From Methanothrix sp. (lineage in GTDB: Archaea > Halobacteriota > Methanosarcinia > Methanotrichales > Methanotrichaceae), in NCBI GenBank assembly GCA_011391755.1, contig JAABPZ010000054.1, positions 1 to 8,191 on the forward strand: 8,191 bases of DNA, given 5' to 3'. The first letter of the stretch is position 1. Each line of letters starts with the position of its first letter. Positions 1-6,249 of this stretch are shown one piece after another. Position numbers and translations under genes: made by a program. The notes under the pieces are model-generated. The model did not search any database, was not told the origin of the DNA, and was given only the letters and a program-made list of their open reading frames with translations.

Positions 1-23
1 CGGGAAGCGAGCTGGAGGCAGCG

Positions 24-299
24 ATGCAGCAGCTCTCGCCCATGATCGAGCTGGCCGAGGTCCACGTAGCAGAGACCCAGAAGGACCGAGCCCGGCTGGA
101 GGACCTCTCCATCTGGACCATGGAGAAGGTCAAGAGCACCAAGAAGGGCAACCGTTCCTACTATTATTGGATGACTACTTGGCGAGAGGGGAGACGAACC
201 CGGAATGTACACCTGGGAAGCTGTGCCTGGATGGATGCGGAGGCTGCTCTGCAGAAGGCCAGGGCCATGAAGGCCGAGGCTCTGGGGATCGAGATCTAA
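24..299 (+). CDS. Uncharacterised protein with C-terminal YYYW/WREG module (possibly 5' partial)
   Basis: I do not recognise a named family. The frame is open from base 3, so the gene may begin before the window. The ATG at 24 has a GGAGG five bases upstream, which makes it a credible start, but that GGAGG could equally be coding. Seen in the 91-residue product: a charged helical N-terminal part (about residues 1-40, likely coiled coil); a basic KSTKKGNRS stretch; an aromatic beta-like segment (SYYYWMTTWREG, then RTRNVHLGS, about 45-67); and a C-terminal Ala/Lys-rich helix (about 70-88). The aromatic segment followed by basic residues and HLGS resembles short DNA-binding-like modules found beside archaeal mobile genes, but that is inference. 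A decayed copy of its last 47 codons lies at 1810-1950, beyond the glycosidase gene, so this module is duplicated locally. The dense, GC-rich codon use differs from the AT-rich gene that follows. Confidence 0.6.
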   Translation: MQQLSPMIELAEVHVAETQKDRARLEDLSIWTMEKVKSTKKGNRSYYYWMTTWREGRRTRNVHLGSCAWMDAEAALQKARAMKAEALGIEI

Positions 300-375
300 T
301 TGCCATACGAGTCTATTGTAGCAACTTGCATCCTCGTACATGTCATCAGAGCAAGTCACTACAGCATTTTAGACA

Positions 376-1626
376 TTAAATTCGGTGCTTTTCGAATACT
401 GCCTTCGCAGGCAGTTCTATTAGGTTTTCTGTCCGCATATTCCTAACGGCAGTTTCCATCTCTTCCAATGAATCATTTTCAAAATCAGGCGTCATGTTTT
501 CATTTTCATAGCCGTACAATCCCCAACTATATTCTCGGTCCCTCTCAATCTTCTTGTAGGACCAGAATGTCCACGACCAGCCGTAATCTTCAAAGGTATC
601 AAGGTATTTCTCAAGGAGGTTCAACCTCTGGATAGAATTTAGTTTAGCGGATCCATTACATACATCAATTTCTATGGTATTGAATTCGCCAATATATATT
701 GGCACATCGGATTGATTTGCCCAATGCCGTAAGCTCGGAATGTCGGTCTCAAAGGAATTAAACGGATCTGCGCAGTCTGTAGGATAGTAATGGAAGCTAT
801 AGACGATATCAGTCCAACCTTTTTGCCTTATTTCTTCCGATAGCGGCATGAGCAAATGATTTTCGCTTTTATCACCTACTTCTAGGATTATAATGTGGTT
901 ACGGTCAATATTTCGAATTGCATAATATGTTCGATTGTACAAATCGATCATATTGCTGAAGTCTGTTGGAGTCCCCTCGTTTAATATATCATAACCCACG
1001 ACATTAGACTCATTTTTGTAAATATACGCCGTTCTATTCCACCATTCAACAAACTGATTTTGAAATGTGATGTTATTCCATAGATCATTGGTGGGATCAT
1101 GTCTCTCACCTAGGTTCACATCATAATTATTCTGGCCACCGGGCGCGCCATGTAAATCGAGTATAACATATAGGCCATTTTTATTGCACCATTTTATGCT
1201 CTGGTTTATGTAGTCAAAGCTCCCGTCATAATTATCATTTTCATTGGTTGCTCGCCACCAGATAGGGATGCGTACGCAATTCATGCCTAAAGCGGCGATT
1301 TTCTGAACATCGTTCTCCGTGAACCAATTATCTCTAAAAGTGCGTATAAGCGTGAATTTATCCATCTTGCCAAATTTATTTCCTCTAGAATCCCAGATAT
1401 CCTTTTCCGTTAATCCTGGTTTATCGATACCAAGTAGATATGGCTCGATCAATAGCCAGCTACCAATGTTCACACCTCGCAAGTGAACATCTTTCCCCGT
1501 ATCATTTAGGATGCAGGTGCCATCAGTGTGAAGGAACGATAGGTTTCTTTCGGAACAATTGGCCACATTGGTCATCCCAATTAGAATATTAGTCAAAATT
1601 ACCAAAATAATTATCGCTCTACTCAT
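376..1626 (-). CDS. Secreted glycoside hydrolase family 5 (cellulase/exo-beta-glucanase-like)
   Basis: Probable retaining beta-glycosidase acting outside the cell on a beta-glucan-type polysaccharide. The 416-residue product starts with a Sec signal peptide (hydrophobic 4-17, cleavage likely near 22-24). RGVNIGSWLLIEP (50-62) is typical of the GH5 exo-1,3-glucanase/endoglucanase fold. Visible active-site landmarks are Arg119 in VRIPIWW, His159 in LDLHGAPGGQN, the acid/base Glu217 in DILNEG, His279 in FHYY, the nucleophile Glu314 in YIGEF, and Trp355 in TFWSYK. Residue 218 is Gly where most GH5 enzymes have Pro (NEP). I count eleven N-X-S/T sequons, fitting a glycosylated exoprotein. The catalytic domain looks full length; I see no CBM or membrane anchor. 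The start ATG is supported by AGAGGG (minus strand of 1634-1639) seven bases upstream. The gene is visibly AT-richer than the exporter genes to the right, which suggests acquisition. Exact substrate is not readable. Confidence 0.88.
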   Translation of the reverse strand: MSRAIIILVILTNILIGMTNVANCSERNLSFLHTDGTCILNDTGKDVHLRGVNIGSWLLIEPYLLGIDKPGLTEKDIWDSRGNKFGKMDKFTLIRTFRDNWFTENDVQKIAALGMNCVRIPIWWRATNENDNYDGSFDYINQSIKWCNKNGLYVILDLHGAPGGQNNYDVNLGERHDPTNDLWNNITFQNQFVEWWNRTAYIYKNESNVVGYDILNEGTPTDFSNMIDLYNRTYYAIRNIDRNHIIILEVGDKSENHLLMPLSEEIRQKGWTDIVYSFHYYPTDCADPFNSFETDIPSLRHWANQSDVPIYIGEFNTIEIDVCNGSAKLNSIQRLNLLEKYLDTFEDYGWSWTFWSYKKIERDREYSWGLYGYENENMTPDFENDSLEEMETAVRNMRTENLIELPAKAVFEKHRI

Positions 1627-1650
1627 CTGTTATCCCTCTGTAATTAACAG
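1627..1650 (-). promoter_or_regulatory. Inverted repeat enclosing the glycosidase ribosome binding site
   Basis: CTGTTA (1627-1632) and TAACAG (1645-1650) form a perfect 6-bp inverted repeat with a 12-base spacer, directly abutting the glycosidase start codon. On the minus strand the AGAGGG Shine-Dalgarno sequence lies inside the spacer. It could fold as a weak RNA hairpin with the binding site in the loop, or be an operator. Short repeats of this size occur by chance, so function is inferred only. Confidence 0.3.
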
Positions 1651-1809
1651 CTTATTTGATATGATCAATGATAATCTTTGCGCTAATAACATCCTTTAAG
1701 TGGCATCACTCTTGAGGAAGGGTGGCATCTAGGTCAGAATCAATCAGGCTCCTGACTAAAGTGCTCCCAAAAATAGCTCTACAGATATAATACCATAGAA
1801 CGGTGGTCC

Positions 1810-1950
1810 TACAATCATTGGATGGCCACCTGGCGGGAGGGCGACAGGACCAGGAATGTACACCAGAGGAGCTGTGCCAGGATGGATACGAAGGCAGCGC
1901 TGCAGAAGGCCAGGGCTATGAAAGCCGAGGCTCTGGGGATCAAGATCTGA
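1810..1950 (+). pseudogene. Truncated copy of the YYYW/WREG module gene
   Basis: These 47 codons, ending in TGA, align without gaps to bases 159-299; I count about 25 differences, roughly 82% identity. The translation keeps HWMATWREGDRTRNVH and the QKARAMKAEALGI helix, but loses the HLGS motif (now HQRS). Codons just upstream (ERWS at 1798-1809) still resemble NRS of the intact copy; earlier sequence does not align. With no start codon or N-terminal half, this is a decaying duplicate. The truncation point lies between the glycosidase promoter region and this remnant. It may mark a duplication or insertion event. Confidence 0.7.
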
Positions 1951-1999
1951 ATATTTAGAATTGAGGGGTGAGTGCAGGAGAAATAATCTACTACTATTA

Positions 2000-2395
2000 C
2001 CGCTGCCCACCTCCCTGGCAGCGCCCGCAGGACGTGCGTCTCCTGGGGGTCATTGATATCCAGCCCGTACTTGCCCAGCATGCCGATCTCGAAAGTGATC
2101 TCCTGAATCTCCTCTGGCAACTTCGCATGAAAGAGACGCAGGGCATCCAGCAGATTTGAAGACCGCCGTCCTTCATCAGCCTCCTGGCCTTGAGCTCTCG
2201 GGCCGCAATCTCGCGCAGTTCATTTCTGGCCAGGTCGCGCAGGTCCTCGGGTGCCTCCATCTCCAGCACCGCCTGGAAATGCTTCTGGGTTGACTCGATG
2301 TCTCCCAGCACCAGATGCTCGAGATCCTCATCCTTCAGAATATATGCACTTACGAACTCGATAAGTCGATATAGGAATCGGGAGAGCCAGCATAT
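2000..2395 (-). pseudogene. Frameshifted, 3'-truncated coding remnant downstream of the TPR gene
   Basis: Reading the minus strand from about 2395, one frame gives LYRLIEFVSAYILKDEDLEH, LVLGDIESTQKHFQAVLEME, then APEDLRDLARNELREIAARE, ending LKARRLMKD near 2165. The protein-like text then continues in another frame as NLLDALRLFHAKLPEEIQEI and TFEIGMLGKYGLDINDPQET, ending HVLRALPGR near 2003. A net two-base change around 2155-2166 splits it. Composition and helical character are convincingly protein-like across both frames, so it is a broken gene or domain. Its start overlaps the 3' end of the TPR gene in a different frame, so it may once have been a C-terminal extension of a TPR protein. After LPGR the sequence changes character at the hairpin at 2001-2023. 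I cannot name the domain. A GTG at 2311 could start a short truncated product. Confidence 0.6.
2001..2023. repeat. Inverted repeat at the junction of two gene remnants
   Basis: CGCTGCC (2001-2007) and GGCAGCG (2017-2023) are a perfect 7-bp inverted repeat with a 9-base loop. It sits where the minus-strand remnant loses its protein-like reading (LPGR) and about 50 bases from the end of the plus-strand module remnant. It could be a scar or end of a mobile segment, or chance in GC-rich sequence. No T-tract follows, so a terminator is not suggested. Confidence 0.35.
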
Positions 2396-3780
2396 TCAAT
2401 AACATACTCAATCCATTGGCTCTTGATGAAGGCCACATCCGCCTCATCAATGCGGCCTAGCTTATTCAATACCGTACCTCTATTACGCTGTACCAGTGCG
2501 TTAAATGAGTCCTGCTTAATGGCTTCATCATATGCATTGAGGGATTCTTCGTATTTCTCTAATGCGAAGAGGGCATTTCCTTTATTAACTAAAACCTTGA
2601 AAAATTTGGGATCAATCTGGATAGCCCTGTTATAAGCATCTACGGCGTGATCGTGCCTTTTTAGGAAATCGATTGCTACGCCCATTTTGAACCAGATCAA
2701 TGCATCCTGTGAATTAATATCCGAGGCTCGTTTGCAAACTTCGACAGCTTCTTCATGTCTTCCTAGGCAATTAAGGGCATCGCATTTATTTAGCAAGACT
2801 AATATGTCTTGTGGATTAATATCGATTGCTTTTTCGTAAGCCTTGATCGCCTCATCATACTTTTCTTGGTGGTGAAGGATTTTTCCTTTGTTATTCCAGG
2901 CGGCTAATTTTAATGGATCGAACTCAATAGCTTTGTCGTAAGCATGAAGTGCTTCGTCGTATCTCTTCAGAGCTTTAAGAGCAATGCCTTTGTTGTACCA
3001 AACGGTTGAATTTGTCGGACCGAGTTCGATAGCTTTATCATAGGCTTTGATTGCTTCCTCATGCTCACCTTTATCTTTTAGCGCATTGCCTTTATTACTC
3101 CAAGCATCGACTAGCCTGGGGTTTAGCTCGATTGCCCTTTCTAAAGCCTTGATGGCATGATCGTATTGCTGCAGGGCGTAGAAAACCGCACCTTTGTTAC
3201 CCCAAACAAAGGCGAGTTTCGGATCTAGTTCAATTGCCATTTTTAAAGCATCGATGGCCGGATGGTATTCATGTTGATGATAATATAGGTATCCAACGCT
3301 GTTCCAAACCGTAGCAGATTTTGGATCTAGCTCAATGGCTTTTCTTATGGCAACAAATGCGCCTTCGCGATCGCCTATGTCAAATAAAGCATTGGATTTG
3401 TTGAGCCAAATCTTATAGTGTCGTGGATCAGTATCGACAGCTCGTGGGTCAATACTGACGGCCTTATTGTAAAAGCGAATTGCTGCATCCGAATTCCCTT
3501 GCACATGCTGATCAACGCCTTTGCCGTTCCAATAATCTATTTGTTGCTCATTAACTTGTTTCGTTGTGGAATACAAGCTACACATTGAAAAAATAATAGC
3601 AAACAATCCTAACGCAATGCCTGCTGCCGTAGCGTCTATCTTATAAGACGTGTAATAATAAATTAATAGATATAAAATTGAAATAAATAATAAAATTTTA
3701 AAACAATTATTGAAATAATCTATTGTCACGTTTTTAAATCTTTTCCAGGTCATCCAATCTCGTATGCCCCTTTCCTGCAT
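2350..3780 (-). CDS. Membrane-anchored tetratricopeptide repeat protein
   Basis: Likely a protein-protein interaction scaffold at the membrane; partner unknown. The 476-residue product has a basic N-terminus, two hydrophobic segments (about 27-43 and 50-70) and then about ten TPRs from residue 80 to 450. Repeats show the usual W/L-x-x-K-G ... Y-x-x-A-I-x-x-Y-x-x-A-I-x-x-D-P pattern. The leading aromatic or equivalent position recurs exactly every 34 residues (125, 159, 193, 227, 261, 295, 329, 363, 397, 431). The single exception is between repeats 1 and 2, where 7 extra residues (SIDPRAV/DTDPRHY) reflect a 21-base tandem duplication. The start is uncertain: ATG at 3780 has purines touching it rather than a spaced Shine-Dalgarno, whereas the in-frame ATG at codon 10 (3753) is preceded by GGAAAGGGG at about 13 bases. 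A TATA-like element at 3804-3811 would begin transcription near 3780. The 5' third is strikingly AT-rich. The last 25 or so residues overlap the frame of the remnant downstream. Confidence 0.88.
   Translation of the reverse strand: MQERGIRDWMTWKRFKNVTIDYFNNCFKILLFISILYLLIYYYTSYKIDATAAGIALGLFAIIFSMCSLYSTTKQVNEQQIDYWNGKGVDQHVQGNSDAAIRFYNKAVSIDPRAVDTDPRHYKIWLNKSNALFDIGDREGAFVAIRKAIELDPKSATVWNSVGYLYYHQHEYHPAIDALKMAIELDPKLAFVWGNKGAVFYALQQYDHAIKALERAIELNPRLVDAWSNKGNALKDKGEHEEAIKAYDKAIELGPTNSTVWYNKGIALKALKRYDEALHAYDKAIEFDPLKLAAWNNKGKILHHQEKYDEAIKAYEKAIDINPQDILVLLNKCDALNCLGRHEEAVEVCKRASDINSQDALIWFKMGVAIDFLKRHDHAVDAYNRAIQIDPKFFKVLVNKGNALFALEKYEESLNAYDEAIKQDSFNALVQRNRGTVLNKLGRIDEADVAFIKSQWIEYVIEYAGSPDSYIDLSSS
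3422..3463 (-). repeat. Degenerate 21-base tandem duplication inside the TPR gene
   Basis: Bases 3422-3442 and 3443-3463 match at 15 of 21 positions. In the protein they encode the consecutive heptads SIDPRAV and DTDPRHY (IDPR then TDPR). The insertion keeps frame and lengthens the linker between TPR 1 and TPR 2 from 34 to 41 residues, while every later repeat keeps 34. Confidence 0.6.
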
Positions 3781-3803
3781 CCTTCTTCGTATTTCATGTG
3801 TCA

Positions 3804-3811
3804 GTTTATAG
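3804..3811 (-). promoter_or_regulatory. TATA-like box for the TPR gene
   Basis: The minus strand reads CTATAAAC here, ending about 23 bases before the ATG at 3780. Archaeal transcription usually starts about 25 bases downstream of the TATA centre. That would place the start at or close to the first ATG, giving either a leaderless message or a leader of about 27 bases to the ATG at 3753. Inferred from spacing only. Confidence 0.4.
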
Positions 3812-4020
3812 AGCTAGCGAGATAAGGCACATCTACGTAGACTGCAATAGGAGTTCCTTCTCAACTTGTACTCAGAGGCAGAAACCCCACAGTTCCGGAG
3901 GCTGAGAGGTCACTCATCCATCAAAAGGAGCTCCGCCACACATAACCCTCGGAACTACTGCGGACTTTTACGAGGAGGGCCTTGCCGGGCCCACCTGGAT
4001 GGGCATGATGCCTCTCCCCT

Positions 4021-4045
4021 AAAAAGATCCACGTCGGGATTTTTT
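4021..4045. terminator. Bidirectional hairpin with A5/T6 flanks, candidate terminator of the MFS operon
   Basis: ATCC (4027-4030) pairs with GGAT (4037-4040) around a 6-base loop. The stem extends through AAAAA (4021-4025) against TTTTT (4041-4045) past one bulged G. Either strand therefore ends in a run of T after a hairpin. It lies about 125 bases beyond the MFS stop codons on that operon's transcribed strand. Archaea mainly need the T-run, so function for the leftward operon is plausible. Confidence 0.4.
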
Positions 4046-4170
4046 GGAGTTGTTTCTTCCGGGGAACCGCGCGGGTGTTACGCGCTACTACCGCTTGGGT
4101 GCTCTGCCACTGGTTCTCCGCTTTCGTGCATTACTATTACTATTACATTTGACACTCGCCAGATTTCTCA

Positions 4171-5589
4171 TTATCCCTTTTCTCCTTTTCTCAATTTCCC
4201 TCTCGCCAGCGAGGCAAAAATCCCCAGTATGCAGAGAGCAGAAAAGACGGCAAAGGCCACCTTCACGCTGGAAAGGAACAGGGGATAGTACTGGGGCGTG
4301 ATCTCCACCTTTCCCAGATACAGTGAGAAGACCATCATGACGAAGCTCATGCTGGCGACCTGCCCCACCAGACGCATGGTTCCAAGAGTTGCCGACCCCA
4401 CACCGTAGTGGCGCGGCTCTACTGAGGACATGATGGCGTTGGTGTTGGGCGAGGTGAATAATGCCAGCCCCAGGCCCAGAGTGATGAGGCAGGCCACGAT
4501 GAAAAAGAGGCTTGTCTCTGCACTTAAAAAGACGAATGCTAAGACGGCCACAAATGTGAGTGCCATTCCAGCGGTGGCCACCAGGCGCGGCTCCATTTTG
4601 TCGGAGAGCCTTCCCGTAAAGGGGGAAAAAATGGCCATCATGGCCGGCTGGGCCAGCATAATCAGCCCGGCCTGATCAGGGGCGAGCCCCTTGATGTACT
4701 GCAGATAGAGGCTCAAGAGGAATGTTATGGCAAAGGTGGCGCTGTAGCTGATGAGCGCCGCCAGATTGGAGTAAGCGTAGACCCGATTATTTTTGAAGAG
4801 GCGTACGTCCAGCACCGGACAGGCCACCCCCGACTCCCAGCGAATGAAGAGGAGAAAGGTCGCGCCGCCCACCAGGACCAGCGCTGCCCCCTGCCAGGCG
4901 GGAAGAAGGGAAAAGCCGAACATAACCGCCACAAGCATCAGACTATAAATCGCCGATCCAGTAAGGTCGAATCGGTCCTCCCTGGCTCCGGCCCATTCTC
5001 CTTTCAGCTTCCACATCCCCAGAGCCAGCGGAATCAGCCCCAGGGGAACGTTGATGAGAAAGAGGCTTCTCCAGCCAAAATACTCAGTGAGTAGACCCCC
5101 CAAAAACGGCCCCAAGGAGAGGCCCAGGTAGACAGAGGCGGCATTGATTCCTAAAATCTTGCCCCTCTCCTGCACCGGAAATACGCTGACTAAAATGGCC
5201 GTTCCCGTGCCGAAGATCATGGCACTGCCGATGCCCTGCAAAATTCGTGAGCCGATAAGGATGGTAGAGGTGGGGGCAAAGAAGGCCACCAGGGAAGATG
5301 CCGTGAATATGGCGAGACCCAGGAAAAAGACCTTCTTCATGCCATAGATATCGGCGATCTTTCCAAAAGGCACCATGAATACGGCGGCAGAGAGCAGATA
5401 GCTGGTGGCGATCCAGCCTAAAAGTATGGCATCCATGGAGAACTCGGCACCAATGGCAGGGAGAGCAATGTTGATGGAGGAGGCCATGAAGGGGGGCAGG
5501 AAGGAGGTGAGGGTAGCGATGATACGAGCGCATTTTCTGATATCCGAGCTTGTGCAGGTCTGCATCCTGGGACTTGTTGGCAGCGTCAT
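4171..5589 (-). CDS. MFS transporter, DHA2-like (EmrB/QacA type), 14-TM exporter
   Basis: Probable proton-coupled exporter of drugs or other amphiphiles in the cytoplasmic membrane. Residues are numbered from the upstream TTG (5592). Motif A is GKIADIYGMKK (77-87), motif B is SRILQGIG (115-122, Arg116), and the antiporter motif C is GLSLGPFLGG (157-166). The 472-473 residue length and number of hydrophobic segments fit the 14-helix DHA2 subgroup. TM1 reads FMASSINIALPAIG; the Asp found in many DHA2 members (LDxTIVNVALP) is replaced here, so coupling may differ. I prefer the ATG at 5589 over the TTG at 5592: AAAGG lies about seven bases upstream of the ATG. The ATG at codon 10 is also possible. 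The gene ends with tandem stops TAA TGA. It is the last gene of a three-gene operon, about 12-15 bases after the Cys-cluster gene. Substrate is not readable. Confidence 0.92.
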   Translation of the reverse strand: MTLPTSPRMQTCTSSDIRKCARIIATLTSFLPPFMASSINIALPAIGAEFSMDAILLGWIATSYLLSAAVFMVPFGKIADIYGMKKVFFLGLAIFTASSLVAFFAPTSTILIGSRILQGIGSAMIFGTGTAILVSVFPVQERGKILGINAASVYLGLSLGPFLGGLLTEYFGWRSLFLINVPLGLIPLALGMWKLKGEWAGAREDRFDLTGSAIYSLMLVAVMFGFSLLPAWQGAALVLVGGATFLLFIRWESGVACPVLDVRLFKNNRVYAYSNLAALISYSATFAITFLLSLYLQYIKGLAPDQAGLIMLAQPAMMAIFSPFTGRLSDKMEPRLVATAGMALTFVAVLAFVFLSAETSLFFIVACLITLGLGLALFTSPNTNAIMSSVEPRHYGVGSATLGTMRLVGQVASMSFVMMVFSLYLGKVEITPQYYPLFLSSVKVAFAVFSALCILGIFASLARGKLRKGEKG

Positions 5590-5604
5590 CAATTAACCTT
5601 TGCT

Positions 5605-6222
5605 TCACCAGTAATTCAAGAGCATCCTTCTCACCAGAAGGCATTTTTCCTGGACCTCTTCACCTAAGAGCAGTCCGGGAAGAAGACAGATCATGGCATC
5701 GAGATATGCGGCCTTCAGCTCCATAAGCTGCAGCGCTCCCGCGAAAGGAAGATCCTCTTGCAGTCGCATGGCCTGGTCGCGGGAGACCTTGATGGATAAA
5801 TTGAGATGCATCCGGGCGTCATGGGGTGAGCTGCAAAGCTTGCCCGTATCCTGGTAGACGCTTCTGCCCAGCTCCTGGAAGGCCTCGATGAATAAGCTGA
5901 AAGCTGAATCTTCGGCATCGCAGCGGCCGTGTGTGGCTGCGTAGCCGCAACCAGTGCAAGCTCGATCCCGGTCGTACTGGATGCAGAAAGGACAGGTACC
6001 GGGCCGGGTAGGCAGGTGGCCGAGCAAGGTGAGCGCCAGGGCACGGGTGAACTTGTGCAGCTCCTCAGGCTTAACCGTCCCCAGGCGGCAGGAGAAGAGG
6101 TCAGCCCAGCGCAGGTATTCCCGGCAGTTCATATCGATGGCAACTTTGGCCGCCTGCAAGGATGATGGATCAATGTCCTTTGCTGCCATCTCAAGCTCTT
6201 TCGCACGGTCGGTCATATGCAT
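5605..6222 (-). CDS. Unrecognised protein with Cys-cluster (CPFC...CTGC...C), in exporter operon
   Basis: I do not recognise this 205-residue family. It has no membrane segment or signal peptide strong enough to call and is probably cytoplasmic and largely helical. A compact central cluster has Cys77-x2-Cys80, Cys89-x2-Cys92 and Cys101 (GTCPFC ... ACTGCGYAATHGRC). That spacing resembles a zinc ribbon or zinc knuckle with a nearby fifth Cys and His98; a metal-sensing or redox role is possible. Flanking helices (about 20-65 and 105-200) contain further scattered Cys (33, 45, 130, 179, 194). The gene sits 27 bases after the regulator and about 12 bases before the MFS gene, same strand, so co-transcription is very likely and it may modulate the regulator or pump. 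Start chosen at ATG 6222; a second ATG two codons later (6216) is equally possible, and only a weak GTGA is seen upstream. Confidence 0.8.
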   Translation of the reverse strand: MHMTDRAKELEMAAKDIDPSSLQAAKVAIDMNCREYLRWADLFSCRLGTVKPEELHKFTRALALTLLGHLPTRPGTCPFCIQYDRDRACTGCGYAATHGRCDAEDSAFSLFIEAFQELGRSVYQDTGKLCSSPHDARMHLNLSIKVSRDQAMRLQEDLPFAGALQLMELKAAYLDAMICLLPGLLLGEEVQEKCLLVRRMLLNYW

Positions 6223-6249
6223 TAGGTCACATTATAGGATTAACCAATT

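Larger units (their letters stand above)
3781..4170. other. 390-base gene-less region with several hairpins
   Basis: I see no convincing gene. The plus frame open over 3866-4288 has low-complexity, unprotein-like translation and runs antisense into the MFS gene. Structure seen: an imperfect stem CCCCACAG/CTGAGAGG (3885-3892 with 3902-3909, 6 of 8 pairs) inside a CTCAG/CTGAG pair (3871-3875, 3902-3906, competing); GGGCC/GGCCC (3977-3981, 3988-3992); GCCCA/TGGGC (3989-3993, 4000-4004); and GCGCG/CGCGC (4069-4073, 4081-4085). The hairpin at 3885-3909 followed by GGTCACTC is reminiscent of the right end of IS200/IS605-type elements, but no transposase coding is next to it. It could be a decayed insertion sequence or a structured RNA. 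Confidence 0.35.

Noticed and set aside
1555..1626. Possible lipoprotein signal in the glycosidase (VANC)
   Set aside because: The residue before Cys24 is Asn, not the Gly/Ala/Ser needed for a lipobox, so an ordinary Sec signal is preferred.
3950..4019. Possible TnpB C-terminal tail (GLAGPTWMGMMPLP frame)
   Set aside because: The similarity is vague, the reading is short, and it lies after rather than before the IS-end-like hairpin, the wrong order for an IS605 element.
4130..4146. ATTACT microrepeat (nearly three units)
   Set aside because: Too short and low-complexity to interpret; not in a gene and no matching element found elsewhere in the window.
3866..4288. Plus-strand open frame of 140 codons
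   Set aside because: No family resemblance or ribosome site, and its second half is antisense to the conserved C-terminus of the MFS gene.
5084..5644. Minus-strand open frame of 186 codons overlapping the MFS gene
   Set aside because: It is a shifted frame of the MFS and Cys-protein coding sequence; the MFS frame holds all family motifs, so this is a shadow.
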